Part shown: positions 24,232 to 31,634 of the stretch, piece after piece
How the letters are laid out: each line of letters begins with the position of its first letter
Numbering within the stretch: the stretch's first letter is position 1
Assembly (NCBI GenBank): GCA_900143615.1
Contig: FREU01000006.1
Coordinates: 186,001-250,000, forward strand
Direction of reading: 5' to 3'
DNA length: 64,000 bases
DNA from: Rhodobacteraceae bacterium Alg231-30
GTDB taxonomy: Bacteria; Pseudomonadota; Alphaproteobacteria; Rhodobacterales; Rhodobacteraceae
Program-made: the position numbers and the translations under genes
The notes under the pieces: model-generated
Told to the model about the DNA's origin: nothing
What the model saw: the letters and a program-made list of their open reading frames with translations, nothing else
Databases searched by the model: none

Positions 24232-24837
24232 TTAGGTGGCGCACCAGACACCTGTGGCGCGAATTTCGCTGGAACTGGCATCAACCATTGCCAAATTGAT
24301 AAAGCACCAGCGTGGCGTTTGACCCGCAGCCAAAAGCTGGCTCGCGCCTGCAGAAATACGGGCGGCCCGCATAATGCGTGCAGCAGGTGCAGTGCAAGCC
24401 TCAAGCCGGTCGCCGGGCCGCGCCAGAACCCCAACGGGAACGCGCGCCATGATATCCTGCCAATCGCGCCACTGGTGAAACTGCGCCAGATTATCCGCCC
24501 CCATGAGCCAGACAAATTGCGCCCGAGGGCGTGCAGTCTGAAGGGCGGCGATGGTTTTTGCGGTGTAGCGCGTGCCAGCATGAGCTTCAAAATCGCTGAT
24601 CTTCACCCGAGGGTGCTGCATCATCTCGCCCGCAGCTGTCATGCGGCGCGCCAAAGTAGCCGGACCACGCTCTTTGAGCGGATTGCCGGGGCTGATGAGC
24701 CACCAGACCGCATCAAGATCAAAGCGTTTAAGAGCTTCCAGCGTGATATGCACATGTCCCTCGTGGGGCGGATCAAACGATCCCCCGAGCAGGCCGATTT
24801 TCTGACCTGGTGCAACATATGGCAAACCCTTTTGCAT
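24232..24837 (-). CDS. nadD: Nicotinate-nucleotide adenylyltransferase
   Basis: A 201-residue nucleotidyltransferase. The dinucleotide motif is [12 protein letters not shown] (an HxGH type site) near residue 17, followed by [16 protein letters not shown] and the C-terminal SSSEIRATG signature. It makes NaAD from NaMN and ATP. I chose the ATG at 24837; the frame could extend to a TTG at 24873 without better support. The rsfS and rlmH genes that often follow are absent; repeat copy B follows instead. Confidence 0.92.
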   Translation of the reverse strand: MQKGLPYVAPGQKIGLLGGSFDPPHEGHVHITLEALKRFDLDAVWWLISPGNPLKERGPATLARRMTAAGEMMQHPRVKISDFEAHAGTRYTAKTIAALQTARPRAQFVWLMGADNLAQFHQWRDWQDIMARVPVGVLARPGDRLEACTAPAARIMRAARISAGASQLLAAGQTPRWCFINLAMVDASSSEIRATGVWCAT

Positions 24838-24908
24838 CACGCGGTTTCTTGCTGCCAGACCGGGGGCTGTCAACCAAATTTGCAGGATTGACGCGCCGAT
24901 TTAGTTGA

Positions 24909-24927
24909 CTTATGTAAATTATATTAG
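24909..24927. promoter_or_regulatory. Candidate operator of the MarR-GNAT gene
   Basis: An imperfect inverted repeat CTTATGTAA-A-TTATATTAG (7 of 9 positions pair), 17 bases before the start codon, flanked by two TTAGTTGAC copies. This suggests autoregulation by the MarR domain. Confidence 0.45.
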
Positions 24928-24943
24928 TTGACCAGAGGCAACC

Positions 24944-25819
24944 ATGACGCATGACCCTATCACCCGCATTCGCCGCTTTAATCGTGCCGTCGTGCGCGAA
25001 ACTGGCGTATTGGATCAAAGCTATTTGGGCCGTGGCCGCCCCCTTGGCCCCGCGCGGGTGTTGCACGCGATTGGCCCACAGGGCGCAGACCTGGAAACCA
25101 TCCGGCACTACCTTGGCCTGGACAAGACCCTGCTCAGCCGGTTTCTGAAATCTCTGCAAGACGAGGGTCTGCTGTCTCTGGAGCGCGACGCCTGTGATGG
25201 GCGTCGTCGCGTGGCGCAACTCACCGAAACAGGTCGCGCGGAATGGGACGCCTATAATGCGCTTTCTGATGCGCAGGCCAACGCAATGCTGGCCCGCCAC
25301 CCGCGCGCCGAAGCCCTGCTGGCGGCGATGGATATGGTGGCCTCAGCCCTAGGGCGTGACGATATCGAGTTTGTCACCCACGATCCGCGCAGCCCCGAGG
25401 CGCTCTATTGCCTAGAGGAATATTACGCCGAGCTGGACCGCCGCATTGATATGGGGTTTGACGTGAACCTGTCCGCGGATCCCGACGCCACCGATATGAT
25501 GGCCCCGCGCGGTGCCTTTTTGCTGGCCATGTCAGATGGTCTGCCGCTGGCCTGTGTGGGGGTGAAAGGCACTGACTATGGCTATGGTGAGATCAAACGC
25601 CTCTGGGTGTCCCCTGCCGCCCGTGGTTTGGGACTGGCGAAACGGCTCATGGATCAGACCGAGGTCGTGGCGCGCGATTTGGGAATCACACTTCTGCGGC
25701 TGGACACCAACTCGGCGCTGGCGGAGGCGGTGAAGCTCTACCAAACCACCGGCTGGCGCGAGATTGAGCGGTTCAACAAAGACCCCTATCCGGATGTGTT
25801 TTTTGAGAAAGCGGTTTAG
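24944..25819 (+). CDS. MarR-type winged-helix / GNAT acetyltransferase fusion
   Basis: A 291-residue two-domain protein. Residues about 1-135 form a MarR-like winged helix (ETIRHYLGLDKTLLSRFLKSL is the recognition region, then a DGRRR wing). Residues about 140-290 form a GNAT domain with the acetyl-CoA loop SPAARGLGLAKRL and the NSALAEAVKLYQTTGW segment. AGAGG precedes the ATG. Such fusions are known in bacteria but targets are undefined. A near-palindrome directly upstream may be its own operator. Confidence 0.87.
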   Translation: MTHDPITRIRRFNRAVVRETGVLDQSYLGRGRPLGPARVLHAIGPQGADLETIRHYLGLDKTLLSRFLKSLQDEGLLSLERDACDGRRRVAQLTETGRAEWDAYNALSDAQANAMLARHPRAEALLAAMDMVASALGRDDIEFVTHDPRSPEALYCLEEYYAELDRRIDMGFDVNLSADPDATDMMAPRGAFLLAMSDGLPLACVGVKGTDYGYGEIKRLWVSPAARGLGLAKRLMDQTEVVARDLGITLLRLDTNSALAEAVKLYQTTGWREIERFNKDPYPDVFFEKAV

Positions 25820-25855
25820 CGAGACCGCTTTTCATCAAAATCACAGATCGGATTG

Positions 25856-26416
25856 TCACCCGTAGCAATCCATAAACTCGTCCAAAACCCGCTCCCATGA
25901 TACTTCAGCGTCAAAATCCGGATCCAACCCATCTCCGTCCTGTCCGCTAAAGGCTTTGATGCCGTGCTGCACCATGTAGCGGGGGGAATGCGTCGGTGGA
26001 CCTTTTGCCTCCATCTGCTTGCACAGCGCCGCATGTCGCGCACCACCTGTTGGGCCAAATCTGTCGAAAGCCGCCCGCATACGCGGCTCCCATTCGGCGC
26101 CGGCGGTCTGGGCCATTTCGATCTGCAAAACCCGTCCTGCCTGATGCGCCGACTGATCGATCACACGAAGGCTGTCGTACACACCCCGCATTTGCATCAC
26201 CAGAAACATGTCCACGGCCAAATCATCTTGGCCGTCAGTAAAACAGGCAACCACTGCGCCCGCCAAATCCGCCGGAGAATAATCATCGCGCAACGCGTCA
26301 GTTGGCTGGCATGCGACGTCATATGTCGGTGCAAGATTGCCGTCTGCTTCTATGTTGTTAACCTGTGCCCACGCGCCTCCGGCGGCAAAAATCCCCGCAA
26401 TCACATATTTCAGCAC
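25856..26416 (-). CDS. Exported protein of unknown function
   Basis: A 186-residue protein with a signal peptide (about 1-17, ending AGGAWAQ) and four cysteines in the mature part. I chose the GTG at 26416 because AAGGA sits six bases upstream. It has no family I can name. The mature part is helical, with an N-terminal CQPTDALRDDYSPADLAGAVVAC pattern that could be a small helical repeat closed by a disulfide. It is divergent from ettA, 94 bases apart. Confidence 0.6.
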   Translation of the reverse strand: MLKYVIAGIFAAGGAWAQVNNIEADGNLAPTYDVACQPTDALRDDYSPADLAGAVVACFTDGQDDLAVDMFLVMQMRGVYDSLRVIDQSAHQAGRVLQIEMAQTAGAEWEPRMRAAFDRFGPTGGARHAALCKQMEAKGPPTHSPRYMVQHGIKAFSGQDGDGLDPDFDAEVSWERVLDEFMDCYG

Positions 26417-26510
26417 CGCTAATCCTTTCAATCTTTGCGGCGAACAATTGCCCTTTCCCGCCGCTTTGGCTAGACCCGAGCAAACTGTTTTTTCATCGGA
26501 GTCGCGCGCA

Positions 26511-28166
26511 ATGGCCGCTTATCAATATGTCTATCACATGCAGGGCGTGTCCAAAACTTACCCCGGTGGTAAGAAATGCTTTGAAAACATCCACCTGTCC
26601 TTTCTACCCGGCGTAAAAATCGGGGTTGTCGGCGTCAACGGCGCCGGTAAATCGACCCTGATGAAGATCATGGCCGGTCTGGACAAGGATTTCACCGGCG
26701 AGGCCTGGGCCGCTGAGGGTGCCAAGGTCGGCTACCTCCCGCAGGAGCCAAAGCTGGACGAGAGCCTGTCAGTGCGTGAAAACGTCATGCTGGGTGTGGC
26801 TGCCAAAAAGGCCATTCTGGATCGCTACAACGAATTGGCGATGAACTATTCGGATGAAACCGCCGATGAAATGGCCAAGCTGCAGGATGACATCGACGCT
26901 CAGAACCTCTGGGATCTGGACAGTCAGGTCGACATCTCGATGGAAGCCCTGCGCTGCCCGCCGGATGATGCCCGCATCGCGGACCTCTCAGGTGGTGAAG
27001 CGCGCCGCGTTGCGCTGTGCAAACTGCTGCTGGAAGCGCCCGAAATGCTGCTGCTCGATGAGCCGACCAACCACTTGGATGCGGAAACCATCGCCTGGCT
27101 GCAACAGCACCTGATCGACTACAAAGGCACCATCCTCTGCGTCACTCACGACCGCTATTTCCTTGATGACATCACCAGCTGGATTCTGGAGCTGGATCGC
27201 GGCAAGGGCATTCCTTACGAAGGCAACTACTCCGCGTGGCTCGAGCAGAAAGCCAAACGTCTGGAGCAGGAAGCCCGCGAAGACAAATCCAAGCAGAAAA
27301 CGCTGGAGCGCGAGCTGGAGTGGATGCGTCAGGGTCAGAAAGCCCGCCAAGCCAAATCCAAAGCGCGGATCGCCTCTTATAACGAGATGGCCAATCAGTC
27401 CGAGCGTGAAAAAGTCGGCCGCGCCCAGATCGTCATCCCCAACGGGCCGCGTCTGGGCTCCAAAGTGATCGAAGTGAATGGCCTGTCCAAACACTTTGGT
27501 GACAAGCAACTGATCGAGAACCTCGAATTCTCCCTGCCCCCCGGTGGAATTGTCGGCGTCATCGGCCCCAACGGTGCCGGTAAATCGACCCTGTTCAAAA
27601 TGCTCACCGGTCAGGAACAACCTGACGAGGGCTCTGTCGAATATGGCGACACCGTCAAGCTGTCCTATGTGGACCAGAGCCGCGATGATCTGAACGACAA
27701 GGACACTGTTTGGGAAGCGATCTCTGGCGGCTCCGAGATCATCGAATTGGGTGATGCGCAGGTCAACTCACGCGCCTATTGCTCGTCCTTCAACTTCAAA
27801 GGCGGCGATCAGCAGAAACCGCTGAACCTGCTGTCAGGTGGGGAGCGCAACCGCGTCCACATGGCGCGGCTTCTGAAAGAAGGCGGCAACGTGCTGCTGC
27901 TCGATGAACCGACCAACGATCTGGACGTCGAAACCCTGCGGGCGCTCGAAGACGCGCTGGTCGATTTCGCCGGCTGCGCCGTAGTCATCTCGCACGACCG
28001 CTTCTTCCTTGACCGCATCTGTACCCACATGCTGGCCTTTGAAGGTGACGCGCATGTGGAGTGGTTTGAAGGCAACTTTGAAGACTATGAGGAAGACAAG
28101 AAACGCCGTCTGGGGGCCGATGCGCTTGAGCCCAAGCGCCTGAAGCATAAAAAGTTTACACGATAA
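26511..28166 (+). CDS. ettA: Energy-dependent translational throttle protein EttA (ABC-F)
   Basis: A 551-residue soluble protein with two ABC ATPase domains: Walker A GVNGAGKST and GPNGAGKST; signatures LSGGEARRVAL and LSGGERNRVHM; LLLDEPTNHLD and LLLDEPTNDLD. The linker is the charged ABC-F type (EQKAKRLEQEAREDKSKQKT region). EttA binds the ribosomal E site and gates the first elongation step according to ATP/ADP. The ATG at 26511 (MAAYQYVYHM) gives the standard length; longer in-frame codons upstream are not used. A strong terminator follows. Confidence 0.96.
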   Translation: MAAYQYVYHMQGVSKTYPGGKKCFENIHLSFLPGVKIGVVGVNGAGKSTLMKIMAGLDKDFTGEAWAAEGAKVGYLPQEPKLDESLSVRENVMLGVAAKKAILDRYNELAMNYSDETADEMAKLQDDIDAQNLWDLDSQVDISMEALRCPPDDARIADLSGGEARRVALCKLLLEAPEMLLLDEPTNHLDAETIAWLQQHLIDYKGTILCVTHDRYFLDDITSWILELDRGKGIPYEGNYSAWLEQKAKRLEQEAREDKSKQKTLERELEWMRQGQKARQAKSKARIASYNEMANQSEREKVGRAQIVIPNGPRLGSKVIEVNGLSKHFGDKQLIENLEFSLPPGGIVGVIGPNGAGKSTLFKMLTGQEQPDEGSVEYGDTVKLSYVDQSRDDLNDKDTVWEAISGGSEIIELGDAQVNSRAYCSSFNFKGGDQQKPLNLLSGGERNRVHMARLLKEGGNVLLLDEPTNDLDVETLRALEDALVDFAGCAVVISHDRFFLDRICTHMLAFEGDAHVEWFEGNFEDYEEDKKRRLGADALEPKRLKHKKFTR

Positions 28167-28232
28167 GACTGCATCACTACAGGATTTCACTCCTCGAACT
28201 GTTGTATAGTCAAATCGGCACACGCTAAAGTG

Positions 28233-28264
28233 GAAAGGTTCGCAAGATGCGAGCCTTTTCTTTT
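28233..28264 (+). terminator. Rho-independent terminator of ettA, abutting the next gene's ribosome site
   Basis: An 11-position stem (AAAGG-T-TCGCA / TGCGA-G-CCTTT) with loop AGA, then TTTTCTTTT. The GGAG of the next gene begins immediately after the T-run. Confidence 0.85.
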
Positions 28265-28274
28265 GGAGCATGCA

Positions 28275-29174
28275 ATGCAGATTGGTCGATCGGTGCGTCT
28301 ATTTTTGGCTGAAGGTACGCCCACCGGAATTCTCACCGCTGAAATTGTCAATTGGACAGGGCAAGTCTTGGCGGCTCCTCGTGGCAGACTTGATACCGCC
28401 TTGAAGAGAAAAGAACTGTCTCGAACGGGCATTTACATCCTATACGGACACAATCTCCAAAGTAGTCTTCCATCTGTGTATGTTGGCGAAGGCGATGACA
28501 TTGCCAAAAGGCTTCGAGCTCACGCGACTGACGACCAAAAGGATTATTGGGACAGATTTGTCGCGGTCACCAATAAAGATATGAACTTAACAAAGGCGCA
28601 TGTTAAGTACCTAGAAAGCAGGCTTATTTCGACACTTCGGGACGCTAAAAAGTCTCGCATTGAAAACAAGACTGATCCAGAATTCGACCGTTTACCTGAA
28701 GCAGATATCTCTGACATGGAGGCCTTTTTAGAGGAACTCCAGTTGGTACTTCCAGTGATCGGAGTAGACTTCTTTAGGAAAGTTTCTTCTCAAAGTGAAT
28801 TTGCACCCAAAAACGAAAGCGTGCCTCCGCAGACATTTATTCTGTACCACAAGAAAAAGGGAATTGATGCCAGGGCAGTGGAGGTTGATGGGGAATTTGT
28901 TCTCAAGGCAGGGTCCGTAGGGGATTTACACGAGACGATTTCTTTTCGAGACTTCCTAAAGGAGAGGCGAGAGCAGTTAATTGAAACCGGAAGGGCGAGA
29001 AAACTAACTGGCAACCGGTTTGAGTTGATTGAGGATGTTGCTTTTTCCAGTCCTAGTGGCGCTGCTGTTTTCCTATTTGGTACTTCACGAAATGGACGAT
29101 CAGATTGGCTCTCCGAAGACACTAACAAGACCTATGGGGAAATTAAGGATCAAGAGTTGAATGAGGTGAAATAG
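28275..29174 (+). CDS. GIY-YIG nuclease-like protein with C-terminal DUF4357
   Basis: A 299-residue protein. The GIY-YIG core lies at about 50-130: TGIYILYG, then VYVGEGDDIAKRLRAH (catalytic Arg) and LESRLI (metal-binding Glu), so the nuclease site looks intact. The C-terminal half contains a DUF4357-like domain (EFVLKAGSVGDLHETIS...SGAAVFLFGTSRNGRSDW). The ATG at 28275 has GGAG upstream. The coding sequence is visibly more AT-rich than its neighbours, which suggests acquisition. It sits between the ettA terminator and a large inverted repeat. Its role is unknown; such proteins appear in defence and DNA-repair contexts. Confidence 0.82.
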   Translation: MQIGRSVRLFLAEGTPTGILTAEIVNWTGQVLAAPRGRLDTALKRKELSRTGIYILYGHNLQSSLPSVYVGEGDDIAKRLRAHATDDQKDYWDRFVAVTNKDMNLTKAHVKYLESRLISTLRDAKKSRIENKTDPEFDRLPEADISDMEAFLEELQLVLPVIGVDFFRKVSSQSEFAPKNESVPPQTFILYHKKKGIDARAVEVDGEFVLKAGSVGDLHETISFRDFLKERREQLIETGRARKLTGNRFELIEDVAFSSPSGAAVFLFGTSRNGRSDWLSEDTNKTYGEIKDQELNEVK

Positions 29175-29250
29175 CCCGCAAAGCGGGCTTACGCGTCCGA
29201 TCCGCCCCCACGGGCGGGCGGGTTCGCACCCACCCTCGGACCGGACGCGT
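29174..29250. repeat. GC-rich hairpin plus 60-base inverted repeat after the GIY-YIG gene
   Basis: A perfect hairpin GCCCGC-AAA-GCGGGC (29174-29188) starts on the last base of the stop codon. Next comes an inverted repeat with 14-base arms, ACGCGTCCGATCCG (29191-29204) and CGGACCGGACGCGT (29237-29250), one mismatch. The 32-base loop itself has GGG-C-GGG / CCC-A-CCC pairing. It may be a terminator pair, a structured RNA or an integration scar. Confidence 0.7.
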
Positions 29251-29414
29251 GGGTATCCGTTGCGAGGCTGCGTACAAGTCTAGAATGGCAATGCGTTTAC
29301 AGCTGAACCTTAAACGCAGAGCCCCCAAACCGCACCACATCTCCAAACATACGCCACATTCACGCCTTTTTCCCCTGTTCATCTGCCACAGGAGTTACGT
29401 GGGAGTTAACCAAG

Positions 29415-29663
29415 ATGGCGCTTATAATGATTTTCCTTGGCAGTTGCCTCGGCCTGTTTGTTGGTGGTTTGCAAGTCTCCTTCCAAGACGCAAGTCTGGG
29501 ACACGCCTTCCTGACCTACCTGATGTTTGCACTTGGGTTTCCGGCCGTCACCGGCACATTGGTTTGGCTGATCTCAAGCCTGCGCATAGTGTCCCGTCCA
29601 ACGACCTATTCGATCCGCTCTACCCCCGAGACGGACGCGGCCATGGACTATAAAGAGGCCTAA
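29415..29663 (+). CDS. Small membrane protein of unknown function
   Basis: An 82-residue protein with two hydrophobic helices (about 3-20 and 30-52) and a short polar tail with SRPTTYSIRSTPETD. GGGAG lies 10 bases before the ATG. No family recognised. It ends next to the convergent BrnA-type gene. The regular two-helix layout and ribosome site favour a real gene, but the short length limits certainty. Confidence 0.55.
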   Translation: MALIMIFLGSCLGLFVGGLQVSFQDASLGHAFLTYLMFALGFPAVTGTLVWLISSLRIVSRPTTYSIRSTPETDAAMDYKEA

Positions 29664-30008
29664 TCACTCCTTGCTGGGCGCCGCTTGACGCGCCCGCAAC
29701 ATATCCTCGACCTGCAAATCCTCTGCGATTTTCATCTGGGCCCATGTCGCCAGCAACCGATTGATGCGCCCGTGATAACCCTTGCCCATGGCGCGGTAGA
29801 ATTTGGCCACCGAGCGGTCCAGATACAGTGTGACCTTCTCCTTGGGCTCTTCCACATCCACATCCATCTCAAGCGTGTGCCATGCCTCTGGCACCTCGTC
29901 TGTCAGCGCATTTGGCAGCCATGTCTCCGACTGCAACAACAGCAAATTGCGCGCTAGGCGCTGACGGGTGATGCGTTGGGTTTTGGTGGGACGGGATGCG
30001 GCAGGCAT
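29664..30008 (-). CDS. BrnA-type antitoxin-like protein (orphan)
   Basis: A 114-residue protein whose C-terminal half matches the BrnA antitoxin domain: KVTLYLDRSVAKFYRAMGKGYHGR, then INRLLATWAQ, a ribbon-helix-helix-like DNA-binding fold. The ATG at 30008 has GGAGTCA upstream. BrnA is normally encoded right after the toxin BrnT and represses the pair. No BrnT-like frame exists on either side; moaE lies upstream. It may be a solitary regulator. Confidence 0.72.
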   Translation of the reverse strand: MPAASRPTKTQRITRQRLARNLLLLQSETWLPNALTDEVPEAWHTLEMDVDVEEPKEKVTLYLDRSVAKFYRAMGKGYHGRINRLLATWAQMKIAEDLQVEDMLRARQAAPSKE

Positions 30009-30070
30009 GGCAATGACTCCTTTGCCAAAAACTCTGACAAACACGCCCTAATATGTAGAAAATCTAGCGT

Positions 30071-30117
30071 ACGGTGCCCGATTTTTGCACCGTCGCAATA
30101 CCGACGTCATACCGACG
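30071..30117. repeat. Inverted repeat and tandem ATACCGACG repeats upstream of the BrnA-type gene
   Basis: The inverted repeat is ACGGTGC-N9-GCACCGT (30071-30093). Two direct copies of ATACCGACG start 11 bases apart (30098-30106, 30109-30117). Both lie in the gap between the moaE stop and the BrnA-type start and are candidate operators. Confidence 0.5.
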
Positions 30118-30167
30118 CGTTACAGACAGCCATTTTGCCGCGCAACACCGCCGCCAAAACTGCCGGT

Positions 30168-30611
30168 TTACCAGCGCTTCAGCGCGTCCTCATCCGCATC
30201 TTTCGCCGCCACCCAGTCGGCACCAGAGTCGGTGATTTCTTTCTTCCAGAAAGGTGCGCGGGACTTCAGATAATCCATCAGATATTCGGCCGCTTCAAAG
30301 GCATCCTTGCGGTGCGGAGACGCCGTAGCGACCATCATAATCATCTCACCCGGACCCAGATCACCATAGCGGTGAATGACCAGCACATCGCCAAGACTCC
30401 AGCGGGTTTTGGCCTCGGCTGCGATCTTTTCCAGCGCCTTTTGCGTCATCCCCGGATAGTGCTCAATCACCATCCGGTCCAGATCGCCTTGGGCCAGATC
30501 ACGCACAATGCCGGTAAAGGTTACAATTGCGCCCATGTCCTTGTGACCACTGGCAAATTCATTGGCCTCTGCGCCAAAATCAAACCGCTCGGACTGGACA
30601 AGAATACGCAT
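30168..30611 (-). CDS. moaE: Molybdopterin synthase catalytic subunit MoaE
   Basis: A 147-residue protein with MoaE features: GAIVTFTGIVRD, VIEHYPGMTQKALE, SLGDVLVIHRYGDLGPGEMIM, RKDAFEAAEYLMDYLKSRAPFWKKE (active-site lysines). It transfers sulfur from MoaD to precursor Z to form molybdopterin. It lies 12 bases after moaD, in the order uvrC-pgsA-moaD-moaE. Confidence 0.95.
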   Translation of the reverse strand: MRILVQSERFDFGAEANEFASGHKDMGAIVTFTGIVRDLAQGDLDRMVIEHYPGMTQKALEKIAAEAKTRWSLGDVLVIHRYGDLGPGEMIMMVATASPHRKDAFEAAEYLMDYLKSRAPFWKKEITDSGADWVAAKDADEDALKRW

Positions 30612-30623
30612 GTTCGGCCTCCC

Positions 30624-30869
30624 TTAGCCGCCGGTCATCGGCGGGAAAAACGCCACTTCGCGCACGTCCTTGAGCGGCGCGTCAAAATCAGCCAGCTCCT
30701 GATCCACAGCCACCCGCAGCGCGCTTAGATCAGCAAAGGCCATGGCATAGCGTTCTTCGCGCGCCTTGAGTTCCTCAACCAGCTCTGCAACCGTCGCCGC
30801 CTGCGTTGTCACGGCTTCTTTGGGCACCCCGATGCGCTCGCGCACCCAGGCAAAATAAAGAACATCCAT
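30624..30869 (-). CDS. moaD: Molybdopterin synthase sulfur-carrier subunit MoaD
   Basis: An 81-residue ubiquitin-like protein ending in the required Gly-Gly (FPPMTGG), which carries the thiocarboxylate. The start MDVLYFAWVRERIG is typical of MoaD. It is five bases after pgsA and 12 before moaE, so the three are surely co-transcribed. Confidence 0.95.
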   Translation of the reverse strand: MDVLYFAWVRERIGVPKEAVTTQAATVAELVEELKAREERYAMAFADLSALRVAVDQELADFDAPLKDVREVAFFPPMTGG

Positions 30870-30874
30870 CGCAC

Positions 30875-31534
30875 TTACTCTTTCAAATGAGGCGCGGCCT
30901 TAAAGAAGTAATCAAAGCCCGTGATCGCGGTCAAAGCCGCCGCAATCCACAATAGACCCATTCCAATCCAGCCTGTCCAGACCATACCGGCGTGTTTCCA
31001 CTGAAGCCCTTGAATATCTTCGATTTTATCGGTCATAATTTGATCGACCATAGCCTGATCCATGCCCCACGCGCTGATGCCGAGGTAGTGCTCAAACACC
31101 CCTTGGCCAAACAGGAACGCAATCGCCACCATCTGTGTCGCGGTCTTCCATTTGGCCAGCTTGGTGACCTTTAGGGTTCCCGCCACATCACCAAGAAATT
31201 CGCGCAACCCCGAGACAAAAACTTCGCGGAACAGGATCACAGTGGCGGGCAACACCAACCACGGTGACATCGAGGAATATCCCACAATCACCATCAACGC
31301 GATCACCACCATTGCCTTGTCGGCAATCGGGTCGATCATCGCGCCCATTTTGGTTTCCTGCTTCCACAGACGCGCCAGATAGCCATCAAACCAATCGGTG
31401 ACCGAGGCGACCAGAAACAGCGCCAAGGCGAACCAGTCCGCATAAGGGCGCTCGAAAAACAAAAACATAACGGCGAGCATCGGCGCTGCGACAAGACGCA
31501 TGACCGAAAGGATATTTGGGACATTCCATTTCAT
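30875..31534 (-). CDS. pgsA: CDP-diacylglycerol-glycerol-3-phosphate 3-phosphatidyltransferase
   Basis: A 219-residue inner-membrane protein. The CDP-alcohol phosphotransferase motif D-G-X2-A-R-X8-G-X3-D-X3-D is complete (DGYLAR then GAMIDPIAD). It makes phosphatidylglycerol-phosphate. An insertion between helices (about 145-185) is longer than in E. coli PgsA, as often in this lineage. It lies 100 bases after the uvrC stop on the same strand. Confidence 0.93.
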   Translation of the reverse strand: MKWNVPNILSVMRLVAAPMLAVMFLFFERPYADWFALALFLVASVTDWFDGYLARLWKQETKMGAMIDPIADKAMVVIALMVIVGYSSMSPWLVLPATVILFREVFVSGLREFLGDVAGTLKVTKLAKWKTATQMVAIAFLFGQGVFEHYLGISAWGMDQAMVDQIMTDKIEDIQGLQWKHAGMVWTGWIGMGLLWIAAALTAITGFDYFFKAAPHLKE

Positions 31535-31634
31535 TCTGTCTTCCTAAGCGGTTTTGCTCGCAACCGAAAGCCCGTCCGCGCCGCAACTGCATTTACATGC
31601 CGATTTTTACTGCGCACGCAGCCCGCGGGCCACG

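Noticed and set aside
29218-29235. T-arm-like GGGTTCGCACCC, suggesting a tRNA or tmRNA end
   Set aside because: No acceptor, D or anticodon arms can be drawn around it, there is no CCA, and no tmRNA tag-coding sequence is visible. It is explained by the loop of the inverted repeat.
29391-29406. TTAC-N7-TTAACC resembling a CtrA site before the small membrane protein gene
   Set aside because: One mismatch in the first half and it abuts the ribosome site region; too weak to call.
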